Shown here in pieces: positions 32,706 to 43,265 of a DNA stretch of 64,000 nt. The DNA is from Ichthyophis bannanicus (Eukaryota > Chordata > Amphibia > Gymnophiona > Ichthyophiidae): positions 1,666,440,800 to 1,666,504,799 of the forward strand of contig CM066031.1 of the NCBI GenBank assembly GCA_033557465.1, written 5' to 3'. A program made the translations under genes and the position numbers. The number at the start of each line of letters is the position of its first letter. Position 1 is the first letter of the stretch. The notes below the pieces were generated by a model. That model ran no database searches. It was not told the origin of the DNA and worked only from the letters and a program-made list of their open reading frames with translations.

Positions 32706-34530
32706 ATAGCTAGTGGCAGCGCGCGCTTTCCACGTATATTCAGTGCTGCTTCCTATCCAGATAGTGAAACTGAATATATGTATTTTTAGACTGCTTCAAC
32801 TGGCATTTAAAAAAATGTTCACTGCCAGCTGGGAATATTGACCTAGTTGTTTTTGATTTTTTTAAATATTCTATTTATTGACCTTTTGAGCCATGTGGGA
32901 TTTTATCTTTTTTTTCCTTATGTTTCCTATCAGTGTATGCACTTCTTGGCAACATCTTAAATCTGAGTGCCTTCCATTTCTCTTTGGCTGCATCGCTAGT
33001 GTATTACTATTTATTATGGATTTCCTTTGATTCCATTACTTATGTTTGTACACCTGCATGTTTTCAGTTGCTCATTTCATGAACAGATTTTCCGTTGATT
33101 AAGAAAAAAAGTCTCCTTTGGGTTGGAATCAGAATAATTGCCTAAGGCTGTGAGCTCCTTTACAGCCCCTGATTTAGCAGCTGACCTTGTGGTTTAAGAG
33201 GTCAGTTCTCTGTGAGTCACAGACCACTAACCCATCACCTCAGTAGTATAGTTATCGTTTTAGCAGGAATGCCAAGTTGTGTGGTGTACCACATACATAT
33301 CACTGTCCAGAAGACAGTGTTTTGGGAGAATGGGCGAGGAGGAGGAAAAAGGAAGGGTTAACCACAAAGGGTCAGCGCTCTCATTTAAAACATGTAGCTG
33401 AAAACAGGGTTCTCTTTCACTGCGCTTTATGTAAACCTGAGATGAATTGTGGGCGTCACCATAGTCTGCATTCCTTATCACTATACCATGATAAAATAAT
33501 GAAGCGAAAACAAGAAGGATTTACCAGTTCCTCGCAGTCTCTTGTTATTTAAATATGAATAACTGCTCAACACTGACCATATTTACCACAGGGTACATCA
33601 GTTGCAAACAAGAATGAATGTCAAATTTGATGCCAGCTTATTGCTGTATCTTGCAATTATATTTTGAATATCTCCTTGCATGAGCTACTCACACCTGACA
33701 GGTCATTTCCCTCTTGGATTAAGTATTTTACCTAGAGTACTTAACCCAAGGAAGACAAATTTCCCGAAATAAACTATACCAGACCTGATATTGCCTTATC
33801 TAAGTGATAAGGGTGCTGAGCTAAAGAACAGTTCTTGTACGAGAAGATCGAAGTTATTTTAAAAATATAGCCATGCAAAGAAATGCCTTTCAGTTTACTT
33901 TGAAAACTCAGAGACAGAAGACTACAGGCATTTTTAAAAACTCATTGAAAAGCAAACCTGCAAAACCGTGGTGAAACGTTAAACCTAACTTGTAGAGCGT
34001 AGGAGAAAATAACCAAACCCTCTGTCTTCCCCTGGTTACTCTCTGAACCCTGCGTTAGGTTAGGGTATAACTACTAGGGACTATAAGACAGACTCTGATT
34101 TTAGTCAGTGCAATAGCTGCGTGTGTGTTTCTTTGCAAGCCACAGCATTAAACTCATTTTGGAAATGATTACAAAGGCATGCGTGCTGTTTTCAACAGCA
34201 ATCCAGGAACATTTTGAGTCCATTTCTTTTCTGCAGTAACTGTTGGTGCACGTTTTCAGAATGACCGCGGCCCCCTAAGAAAACATGCACTGGAGCATAT
34301 TCAGTTTCTTAAAAAAATTTATATCTATATAATATATAGATATAAATGCAGGTATCACCTTTTGTATGCAAACTCAACAGACAGGTGAGGGCGAAGGGAA
34401 ATGCTAGCCCCTTTGACTAGAGGAATGGAGACTAGTGGTTAAGAGCAAAGGAGGAAGAGCAGTAAATGGAATGAAAGGAGTTGTACAGAACCAAAGAAAA
34501 CTCGGAAAACTGACGCTTGAGTGACTTGTT
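32706..34530. other. Unassigned sequence
   Basis: About 1.8 kb with no recognised mobile element or exon. It includes a near-perfect AT palindrome at 34318-34346 (arms TTTATATCTATAT and complement). Short open frames at 33260-33552 overlap on both strands and look accidental. Confidence 0.4.
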
Positions 34531-34531
34531 C

Positions 34532-35055
34532 TTGTTGTTAAGTGCCGTCGAGTCAGTGTCGACTTCTGGCGACCCTCTGGATAGTTGTCCTAAACTGTGT
34601 TCGGCCTTCAGTCAGGCGACTCATTGTTGACAGACTGGTACCCATAGCTGCTGTTATTGTATCGATCCATCTCATTGTGGGCCTTCCTCTTTTGCGTTGA
34701 CCTTCTATCTTGCCAAGTATGATGTCTTTCTCTAATGATCTCTCTCTTCACATAATGTGTCCAAAGTATGAAAGTCAAAGTCTTGTCATCTGAGCTTCTA
34801 AGAAAAGCTTAGATTTGATCTCCTCTAGTACTGACTGGTTTGTTCTTCGAGCTGCCAATGATATACACAGTATTCGTTACCAGCACTGTAATTCAAAGGC
34901 ATCAATTTTCTTCCTATCTTTTTCACTGTCCAATGTTCGCATCCATATGATGTTATTGAAAATACTATGGCCCGGACAAGTCAAATCTTTATATGGAGAG
35001 AGACATTTCTGCTCTTGAGAATCTTGTCTAGGTCCTTCATAGCTTGACTTGACGC
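34532..35055 (-). mobile_element. RTE-clade LINE, 3' fragment
   Basis: The minus-strand 3' end, at 34532-34590, reads GGGTCGCCAGAAGTCGACAC and TGACTCGACGGCACTTAACA. Upstream the complement covers the C-terminal coding part: the equivalents of 'SYFGHIM.REREII' near 34740 and 'FELWCW' near 34890 are in broken frames. It breaks off near 35055. The same region occurs at 36906-37410 in the next RTE, so this is a separate copy. Confidence 0.8.
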
Positions 35056-35569
35056 TTCATAAAAATAAAGAAAATGGCTGCAGCTTGTGTTGTGCCAGGA
35101 GAAATTATTCTTCAGCTTGCAGCTGTGAACATTATAATCCAGTGCCCCCCTCATCCATAGTCAATATGCCAGCTGATTCTGAATCAGGAACATTATTAAG
35201 TGTACAATCTGTAGCTCTTGATAACATCGAACATGTCTCGACTACAGAGTTTATGTTTTTTTCACAGCTATGTGGTGCTAACTTGTGCAGTTTGGCTTTA
35301 TAGGACTTTATACTGTGCAAGGGCATTAGCTGTTTCTATAACTAGGCATAAGAGGACATTTATGCTTTCTTGCTTTGAATTTTGTGGCTCGTTTCTGACA
35401 CCTAGTGGTTGTTCTTGATATTTTTATTATTGCAGTAATTTTGGTTTTAGATGGTCTGACTGCATTTCTTGGTACTTCAGGATCTTCTCTCCCTCTCCAC
35501 ACAGTTCACAGAATACTTGCTTGGAACCAACACCTCTCTTATCAATGTCATCCAGATGTTTTTCTCCTT
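35056..35569. other. Unassigned sequence
   Basis: No confident signature. It could be upstream or flanking sequence of the non-LTR relic that follows. Confidence 0.3.
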
Positions 35570-35835
35570 TACCCACTATATCAGGCTTCCTCGCATCCAG
35601 CTTCATTTTACGTCAGAATGAGAATGTCCCAAGTTAGCATAACTTCTTCATTCTTTGCAGTTCTCTTAGGTTCATGATCCCAGGACTTTTCTAATACAGC
35701 AGTGCTGTAATGCTTTCAAAGTTTCCAGTGGATGAGGCGTGCCAGCTTGTTGTGCCTTTCTGTACAGAAATGTTCTGCCATTGGAACATCACAGCCAGCT
35801 ACAAAATGATTAACTATTTCCAGTTATCTGCCTGT
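35570..35835 (-). pseudogene. Non-LTR retrotransposon C-terminal relic (family uncertain)
   Basis: On the minus strand, near 35735-35815, one frame reads HFVAGCDVPMAEHFC and TERHNKLARLIHWKL. Downstream, near 35600-35690, KNEEVMLTWDILIL follows. This order ('CP.lA....RHn.v...iHw.l' then 'WDf.i.tD') is the region after the reverse-transcriptase domain in some non-LTR retrotransposon proteins with a Cys/His motif. Stops separate the blocks and no RT domain is visible nearby. It is not part of the adjacent RTE copies, whose C termini look different. Confidence 0.45.
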
Positions 35836-35989
35836 TCTACTGTGCTATTTTAATGTGTATGATACTAACACAGTATCATGTTATTACTATTATTATGATT
35901 TAATTTGTCTATTTCTAACTTTACCACACTATACTGTACTAAACTGGCATTTATTGCAGTTATATTGTCACTAACATTGCTTATGTCCA

Positions 35990-36062
35990 GCTACACCCCT
36001 GTATTCCACTATCGGTAAATCTCTCCATAAAGGTGGTTAACAAATCTTAATAAATAAAATAA
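35990..36062 (+). mobile_element. LINE 3'-end relic
   Basis: CATAAAGGTGGTTAACAAAT followed by a TAAATAAAATAAAATAAAA tail is a typical plus-strand LINE terminus. No coding block lies directly upstream. Confidence 0.45.
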
Positions 36063-36239
36063 AATAAAACTTACAGCAACAGTACCACTACACATATTGC
36101 CCACATATGATTTTGACTCCAATCTCTTTTTGGTCTTACCTCTTGGTTTGGGGATGGGGTGCTGAATGTTTGCTGTGGGCCGTGGGAGGGGGACCCTTGG
36201 ACCATGTGCCTTTTCCCCTGGTACCAGTGCTTTAGATCC

Positions 36240-36335
36240 GTCAAATAGTATTTGGATTCCAAAGCCTTACAGTCCATCATTCATTCACTTACACTAAATT
36301 GCCTGGATTACTGTAATTCATTGTTAATAGGTTTT
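36240..36335 (+). mobile_element. L2-type LINE, part 1 (split)
   Basis: The frame reads LNCLDYCNSLLIGF, the 'LDYCNsLl.GLP' block of L2 C termini. It stops at about 36335 and resumes at about 36650. Confidence 0.7.
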
Positions 36336-36650
36336 CCATTCCGCGCCGGCGCAAGGCCCTTGACGGAAGAACTAGGCGGGCCCATCCTGCCTGTCACCCC
36401 CTGCTCCCATTGCCACCGCTGCCGCTCCTCTCCGCAACTTTCAGTTTTGAAGTCTGTGCCGGAAGGCAACCGAAGAGACATACTACAGGTCAGAAACCGC
36501 AGAGCAAAATCAGTGACTTGAGATAAGCGCAGCCCTACATTTTCTGAGCCACTTCCACTGCTGCAGCCCCTGGAGAGAGGTGGCAATGGGGGTCACTCCA
36601 CCCTGGGAGGGCCGGCGGTCTAGACGACCGCCTAGTTTGCCTAATGGTAG
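36336..36650. mobile_element. GC-rich insertion splitting an L2
   Basis: About 315 bases, much richer in GC than the flanks, sit exactly between two adjacent blocks of an L2 protein. CGCCGGCGC lies at the left edge and GGGCCGGCGGTCTAGACGAC near 36608. The right part also contains a GCGGTC-TAGAC-GACCGC stem (36613-36629). No protein is evident. It is probably a non-autonomous DNA element or SINE; duplications at the edges were not resolved. Confidence 0.5.
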
Positions 36651-36845
36651 CACCAGCAGTGCATCCATAGCATTTAATAAAACATCTTCAACTTATCCAA
36701 ATTACAACTGTTAAATTACTGTATAGCACCAGACATTTAAACCATACCATACCTCTACTGACTGAACAGCACTGGTTACCAGTCAAAATTCTTCTACTCA
36801 CTCGCCATACCTGTTAGACTGAACTTCCACATTCTCTTTTCCCTC
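36651..36845 (+). mobile_element. L2-type LINE, part 2
   Basis: The plus-strand reading 'LQLIQITTVKLL', 'IPLLTEQHWLPVK.LL' continues from part 1: the 'RiQNaAAR.i....' and 'HWLPV' blocks of L2. The copy fades before the RTE tail at 36906. Confidence 0.7.
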
Positions 36846-36905
36846 CTTTAATCCCCTGTTCTCTACCTTGGCTTCTAGGTTCTTCTCAGATGCATCTCTT
36901 ATTTT

Positions 36906-38525
36906 TTGTTGTTGTTAAGTGCCATCGATTCATGGCATCCCTCTGGTTAGTTGTCTTAAACTGTGTTCGGTCTTCACAGAGTGGCACCCATATCTGCTGT
37001 TATTGTATCAATCTAGCTCATTGCGGGCATTCCTCTTTTGCGTTGACCTTCTACCTTGCCAAGCATGATGACTTTCTCTAATGATCTGTCTCTTCGCATG
37101 ATGAAGTATGAAAGTCAAAGTCTTGTCATCTGAGCTTCTAACGAAAGCTTATGTTTGAACTCCTCTAGTATTGACTGGTTTGTTCTTTGGGCAGTCCAAG
37201 AGATAAACAGTATTCGTCACCAGTACCATAATTCAATAGCATCAATTTTCTTCCTGTCTATCTTTTTCACTGTCCAACTTTCACATCCATATGACTTTAT
37301 TGAAAATACCATGGCTCGAGCAAGTCAAATCTTTGTATGGAAACAGACATCTCTGCTCTTGAGAATTTTGTCTAGGTCCTTAATAGCCATTCTGCCAAGC
37401 ACAATGTGTCATCTGATTTCTTGACTGCTTTTTGTTTTTTTATTGACAGTTGATCCAAGTAGGTTAAAGTTGTCCACTATTTCAATTTCTTCTCCATCAA
37501 CAGTGAACTTATTGATTTTGCCAGTTGTTAGGATCTTTGTCTTATTTACATTAAGGTGCAGGTCCATTTTAAGACTATGTTCCTTGATCTTCAGAAGCAA
37601 ATGTCTCAGATTATCTTCGCTTTCAGCCAATAATGTGGTAGTATCAAGATAGCAAAGGTTGTTGATGAGTCTTCCACCAATCTTCACACCTCGGTTGTCT
37701 TCATACAGTCCTACTTCTCTGATGATCTGTTCTGCATATAAATTAAAGACATAGGGGGAAAGTATGCAGCCTTGTCCTACACCTTTGCTGATTTTAAACC
37801 TTTCTGTTTCTCCTTGTTCCGTACAAACTGTTGCTTCTTGAATATTGTAAAGGTTGTGCAAGACAACAAGCAGGTGTTCTGGTATATCCATGCTTCTTAA
37901 TGTGGCCCAGAGTTTCTCATGGCTTACACAATCAGAAGCCTTGCTGTAGTCAATAGAACACATAGATATCCTTTTGGTATGCTTTTGTCTTTTCAAGGAT
38001 CCATATTACATCCACAATGGTGTCTCTCGATCCTTGCCTTTCCTGAGCCCTGCTTGCACTTCAGGCATTTCTCGTTCCAAGTATGGTTGTAGTCTCTGCT
38101 GAATGATCTTGAGTAGAATTTTGCTGGCATGTGGGATCAGAGCGATTGTGCAATAATTTCCACAGGCAGCCGGGTGACCTTTCTTCCGTATTGGTATAAT
38201 CACAGATCTTTTCCAGTCAGTTGGCCATGTTGTCGTCTTCCAAATTTCCTGGCAGAACCTTGTAAGTATGTTAACAACTGCATCCAATTGCTATAATACT
38301 TCAATGGGAATACCATCAATGCCCAGTGCTTTGTTTTTTGATAAGGCTCTCAATGCTGCTTCGACTTCTTCGTTCACCACCAATAGTTCCTGAACATAAT
38401 GTACAGGTTGAAACGGCTGTTGGTCCACTTGACCTTTATCATATAATGACTCTGTATATTCTTTCCACCTTTTCTTGATTTTCTCAGCATCATTCAACAT
38501 GGATCCTTGAGCATCTTGTAACATT
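36906..38525 (-). pseudogene. RTE reverse transcriptase (decayed)
   Basis: Frame 38291-38524 has KIKKRWKEYTESLYDKGQVD and ALSKNKALGIDGIPIEVL. Frame 38006-38287 has WKRSVIIPIRKKGH and YCTIALIPHASKILLKIIQQ. Frame 37409-37996 has MCSIDYSKASDCVSHEKLW, GVGQGCILSPYVFNLYAEQI and LCYLDTTTLLAES. The last is the catalytic loop, in which the family's two aspartates (A-D-D) have become L-D-T, so the enzyme is dead even where open. The thumb and C-terminal part to 36906 is in fragments. Confidence 0.85.
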
Positions 38526-38880
38526 CCAATTCAAGGCTGGAATTTTTTCTTTAACTCATGTAGCTTTAGGAAAGCCTATCTCCTTCTTCCTCTAATTGTT
38601 TCTGCTTCTATTTCCTTGTATGCGTCATTGTAGTTACCTCTCCTTGTCTTCTCTTGCTGCTCATTGGAAATCTTTGTTGAGTTCTGCGATTGCCTCTTTC
38701 TCCTCTAGCATTAGCTTCTCTGCATTTCTAGGCAATTTTCAGAGTTTCTTCGGTCATCCATTTTGGCCATTTTTGCTTTTTCATCTTTTGTAGACACTTC
38801 TCACTTTCTTCCAACATAACCTTCTTGATGTCATGCCGTAACTCTTCTGGAGCTCTGTCATTTGTATCTAAAGCAGCAAA

Positions 38881-39960
38881 TCAATTTTGCTTGTAATCTT
38901 TAAATTCTGGTGGTATAATCTCAAGGTCATATCTTGCTACATTTATGAGTGACTTGCTCTTTTTCAACTTTAGCTTGAGCTTGCATACTACCAGTTGGTG
39001 TTCTGTACCACAGTCAGCTCCAGTTTTTGTCTTTGTTGATGTTATAGAGCTTTTCCATCGTTGACTTCCACATATGTAGTCAATTTTATTTTTGTACAAT
39101 CCATTGGGTGAAGTCCATGTGTACAGTCGCCACTTGTGTTGCTGGAAGAAGGTGTTTGAGATGAATAGATTGTGATCTTGCAAAATTCTATCAGTCTTTC
39201 TCCAGCTTCATTTCTGTTGCCAAGTCCATATTTTCCAACCACTTTGCTGCCGCCTTTGTTGCCAACTTTTGTGTTCCAGTCACCCATGACTATCAGGATA
39301 TTCTGTCTGCATGTTCTGTCAATTTCAGCTTGTACTTGTTCATAGAACTCATCAACTTCATTCTCTTGTGCAGATGTTGTAAGGGCATATATTTGAATTA
39401 TAGTTGTGTTGATGGGCATTCCTCACAGACAAATAGAAATTAAGAGTTCACTGATTGCATTGTATTTCATTATAGTTCTTGCAAATTTCTTCTTAATTAT
39501 AAATGCAACACTATTTCTTCTTTTGTCTTTCATTTCTAGCATAGTACACCATGTGATCATCAGATGCAAAGTATCCGATGCCAGTCCATTTCAGTTCGCT
39601 GACACCCAACAGATCAAGTTGTACATGTTCTATTTCATTCTTGACCACCTCCAACTTCCCTTGGTTCATGCTTCGTACGTTCCATGTCCCAATATGTAAG
39701 ACATCTTTGCAGCTTCTAACTCCTATTTCATGCGCAGCCACATCAGCAGTCAGACATCCCGAGGGCTTTGATCCAACTACATCATAAATGCTGATGTTAC
39801 TCTGAAAAGTCTTCAGCTCCTCCCCAGTAGCCAGTTGAATGCCTTCCGACCTGGTGGTCTCATCTTCCAGCACTATAGTGCAAATTGTTTTGTTGTGACT
39901 ATCCATTGGGTTTTCGTGGCAAGATATGGAAGTAGATTTCCAGGCCTTTCTTCCATGCAA
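38881..39960 (-). pseudogene. RTE endonuclease domain (decayed)
   Basis: The frame at 39511-39960 contains HIGTWNVRSMNQGKLEVVKN and LDLLGVSELKWTGIGYFASD. The next, 39042-39419, contains NILIVMGDWNTKVGNKGGSK and a YGLGNRNEAGERLIEFCK stretch. The last, 38881-39183, has IDYICGSQRWKSSIT and GADCGTEHQLVVCKLK, where T-E-H replaces the usual S-D-H. This is the AP-like endonuclease fold in full order with two frameshifts. An N-terminal extension upstream of the endonuclease is shared with the plus-strand copy. Confidence 0.85.
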
Positions 39961-40224
39961 GTAATTCTAGTGTTGCTGTTTTCACAGAAATGTGATCCTC
40001 CGCCGCCACCACCGTCCCATTCTGCTGCTGCCCAGATGGGTGGTTTTGTCTTGGTTTGGCACCTCAGCTGAGACCTGTCCATCTTGAGAGACCCTGCCAA
40101 TAGTTATGCTACCGATAGCATTGCCCTCAACATCACCGATACACACAAGCCCTTACAGCACGACAAGCTGCAGACCAAGTGAGGGCATCTCTTAGTAGTG
40201 TCAGCTTAAATTAATTTGGACTAG

Positions 40225-40600
40225 AGACTGCTTTTTCCTTCCGATTCCCGGTTTTCTGGAACTCCCTGTCCCTAGATATCAGAGCTGAAACCTCCTCAAA
40301 GAAATTCAAACAATCATTAAAAAGCTGAAGGTGGAAGGGGGTTTGCCTTCTCAAGCCATCTATTTCTGATTTATTTTTTCCTGTGATATTAGGCCAGGGC
40401 TTCCATTGAGTTTGAGTGCAATTTAATGCCATCCCTAATTTTTATCTTTCAGTTACGTTTTATTATCTAAAGTACAAATTGTTGTGCTATTCATGCCACC
40501 CCCACTTTTCCTTGGTTTTGTTTGGATGCATTTGGTACTTCCTGTGCAGTCGATTAATTATCTGCTTTTTTTTAATTGCAAACTGTGATCATACGAATGG
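40225..40600 (+). mobile_element. L2-type LINE, 3' fragment
   Basis: CTGGAACTCCCTGTCCCTAG near 40256 translates as WNSLSLDIRAETSSKKFKQS and LKS, the terminal L2 block. The following AT-rich part may be the 3' untranslated end. Confidence 0.55.
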
Positions 40601-40790
40601 CATATTTCTGAATAGTGGTATAACAAATACTTATAATTAAGATGATGCCCAGGAGCATCAGATGGCGTGTTAGTGGCCCAGTACTCCTGGGCGGAAAAAG
40701 AGCCCCAGCTTTGAGCTGGTGTCATTTTCCAAGGTCTATATGCCGAACTTTAGGTGGCCTATTTTTAGGATAAAGGAAGGGATCGTTAAG
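40601..40790. other. Unassigned spacer
   Basis: Some inverted words (CCCAGGAGCATCAG, CAGTACTCCTGGGC), no clear element. Confidence 0.35.
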
Positions 40791-40996
40791 AAGCTAGTCA
40801 GCGGTGATATTCAGCTGCTAATGAAATTGCAAAAGCGCATGAAGTTAAGACAGCCTTTCACCTGGCCTAACTTTAGGTGGTTTAGCTAACCAGTTAGCTG
40901 AATATCACCGTTGATCAGCTAGTTAATGGTGTCACCCCCGCTCCACCATTAATCAATTAGCGACGGGGCATTTAACCAAGTTAGGAGAGCATATTT

Positions 40997-42150
40997 CATT
41001 TCATTGCATTTCATTTATTAAAACTTGATATACCGCCCTTAGTGGGAGACAGCAGAGTAATTTACAAATTGAGTAAAACCAAATTATTGTAACACATAGA
41101 AAATGAATGCCAGTAGTGGACGGGAAAGCAACACAAGACAAGAAGAGGAGTAAACTTACAACAGAAAAAGAAAAGACATATTAAAGGAAAATAAGTACAG
41201 AGGAGGGCAGTATCATGGGGAATCTGGTGGGAAGTTATATACTATCAAAAATAGGTGGGTCTTCAGCAGTGATTTGAATTTGGGGAATGATGGTTCTAAC
41301 CAGAGGGGAGGTTACTCCAGAGAGAAGGGCTGAGGAAGTTAAAAGTAGATTCCAGATGTGCTTGAGAAGGGGGAGGAAGGAGGAGTTGGTTCATGTGGAT
41401 AGTGCGGCGGGAACGGTAGTGAGTGTGTGGTATGTTAAGGGAGGAGAGATATTGGGGGAGACCAGTGTGAAATGTCTTATGAACCTGAGTAAGAATTTAA
41501 AATTTTGGGCGCGAGATGAAACTGGGAGCTAATGTAGACGGATGAGTGGAGGGAGGTGACATGGTTGAAGCATGAAACATGGAAAATCAGCCTAGCAGCT
41601 GTATGTTGAATGAGTTGAAGATGACAAAGTTCATACTGAGAAGACTGGCCAGAAGAGAATTACAGTAATCAAGGCAAGAAAGAACAAGAGAAGCGACAAA
41701 GGTTGTGTGAGAGCTGAAGAAGATGGAAAGGAAGGAACCGCCCTAATGCGGCAGAGGGAAAAAAAAGGAGCATTGCATAACTAGAATGATGTGATCATGA
41801 AGGTAGAGGGCGGAGTCTAGGATGATTCCAAGATACCGGAAGGAAGGTGTGCGAGAAATGTCATCAAGAGTAGTGAAACAGGAGGAGCAGGTTGCAGGCC
41901 AGAGAGACAGGTTGCCGTGGTCTTGCAGGGGTTAAGTTTAAGATGATTGGTGCAGGCATTCATGGGCAAGAGATCTGGGGTTATAGGACTAGTGTGAAGG
42001 AGGGGGAGAATGTCATCAGCATAGAAATAGAATGAGATGCCGAGCTGTTGGATCAAGAAAAGTATTGAAGAGGAGAGGGGCCAAGACTGACCCTTGGGGA
42101 ACACCACATGTAAGAGGATAATCAGGGAGTGAAAGGGAACCCATAGTGAC
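40997..42150 (-). mobile_element. L2-type LINE nested in foldback left arm
   Basis: The minus-strand 3' end at 40997-41030 has AAATGCAATGAAATGAAA, an L2-like TGAA-rich tail, preceded by AAGGGCGGTATATCAAG. The 5' end is at about 42150, where foldback sequence resumes with AGCAGTGCTAACCGGG. Coding remnants are described separately. Confidence 0.75.
41280..42145 (-). pseudogene. L2 reverse transcriptase, C-terminal half (decayed)
   Basis: CGVPQGSVLAPLLFNTF lies in the frame ending at 42016 and is the B block of the palm. FYFYADDILPLLHTSP near 42020 is the active site in the next frame, with both aspartates. The remaining thumb and C-terminal part, from about 41980 to 41280, is only fragmentarily open; 'HQLHTAARLIFHVSCFNHVT' can be traced near 41560-41620 with shifts. 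Confidence 0.75.
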
Positions 42151-42264
42151 TTTAAGCAGTGCTAACCGGGTTAATGCTGCTGAATATCCCGGTGAGCAGG
42201 ATTTATGTGGTTTGCAGGTTTGCAAACCATATAAATCCCTTTGAATATGCCCCTCCCCTTATTA

Positions 42265-42910
42265 TGTAGCAGCAAAGCGCAGACAAACCAATAATACCAG
42301 GAGTCTGTTCAGAAGGTCCAAATCATTTATTTGTGCACAAGTCTCAAGCAAAATCAATTTCAAAATGGCTGAGCAAAGTTTTCTAGCATTACAACAACTT
42401 TTATAGACTTCTGTTCCATTCTAGGTATAGAAAAACACTTCATTGGTCCCGGTGCTCTCCCGTACCCCTTCCATTGGTCCCGGTACTGATAAGATTATCC
42501 AATTATGTTTCTTCAGTGGGCTCAGCACCTGCTTACCCCCCTCTCAGTCCCAATTACAATGGTCAGTTCATCAACTTGTTACTTTCATACTCTCAAGGCC
42601 ATAGAGCCAATTTGTGCATGCAGGGGAGCAGGGCTCTGCAACTCATCTGTCAGCAATCCCAATTAAATCCCTTGCAGATGTACTTTTCTTATCAGTAACT
42701 TTTAAACATATTTTTCTGTATTTTTCCATCTTCCAGTTCTGCTTATCTAAGTCAGTTTAGTACTTTTACTGAGTTCTATCCTACCATAGCAGCATGTTGG
42801 GGAATGTGTAATTCCTATGAGCCTCTTCACAGGCTTCATTTACAGGTCAAGCTAGTTAGGCCTGCCTGCTCATGTCAGACACTGTGGATCACAGGCCTGC
42901 ACCTGCCACA
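42265..42910 (-). mobile_element. Solo LTR (endogenous retroelement), minus strand
   Basis: The 646-bp segment begins TG and ends CA and is flanked by ATTA on both sides (42261-42264 and 42911-42914), a 4-bp target duplication. On the minus strand it carries TATAAAAG at 42398-42405 and AATAAA at 42326-42331, the spacing expected of a promoter, short R region and polyadenylation signal, then about 60 bases to the end. No gag, pol or env is adjacent, so it is a solo LTR left after recombination between two LTRs. Whether it is retroviral or Gypsy-like cannot be told from this. Confidence 0.8.
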
Positions 42911-43265
42911 ATTATGCAAACAGTGCACAGTGTCATTCAGTTTGCATAATAATAAGGGGAGGGGCATATTCAAAGGGATTTATGCAGTTTGCAGATCTGC
43001 AAATCACATAAATCCTGCTCACCAGAATATACAGCAGCATTAACCCAGTTAGTACTGCTGAATATCCCCTTCTAACCTAGTTAAATGCTCCATTGCTAAC
43101 TGCTTAATGGTGGTGTGGGGGTGACATTATTAGCTAGCCCGTCAACGGCGATATTCAGTTAACTGGTTAGCTAAACCACCTAAAGTTAGGTCAGGTGAAA
43201 GGCTGTCCTAACTTTATGCGTTCTTGCAATCTCATTAGCAGCTGAATATCACTGCTGACTAGCTT

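Larger units (their letters stand above)
36906..40160 (-). mobile_element. RTE-clade LINE, nearly full length, defective
   Basis: The minus-strand counterpart of the plus-strand copy at 7145-10395, with the same block order and similar leader sequence. GGAGGATCACATTTCTGTGA lies near 39990, and AGAAAGGCCTGG near 39945. The 3' end at 36906 reads GATGGCACTTAACAACAAC. The 5' end is placed near 40160, where similarity cannot be followed. Frames are longer than in copy 1. Confidence 0.85.
40791..43265. mobile_element. Large foldback element with two nested insertions
   Basis: The left arm starts AAGCTAGTCAGCGGTGATAT at 40791. The right arm is its complement, ending at 43265. Both contain CCTAACTTTAGGTGG, GTTTAGCTAACCAGTTA, GTCACCCCC and GGGTTAATGCTGCTG. 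The centre is a tight stem TATGCAAAC...GTTTGCATA near 42914-42947. Without insertions each arm would be about 320 bases with a very short loop. The left arm is broken by an L2 (about 40997-42150) and the loop edge by a solo LTR (42265-42910). No transposase is present. Related fragments lie at 29.1 kb and inside 1261-2467. Confidence 0.75.
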
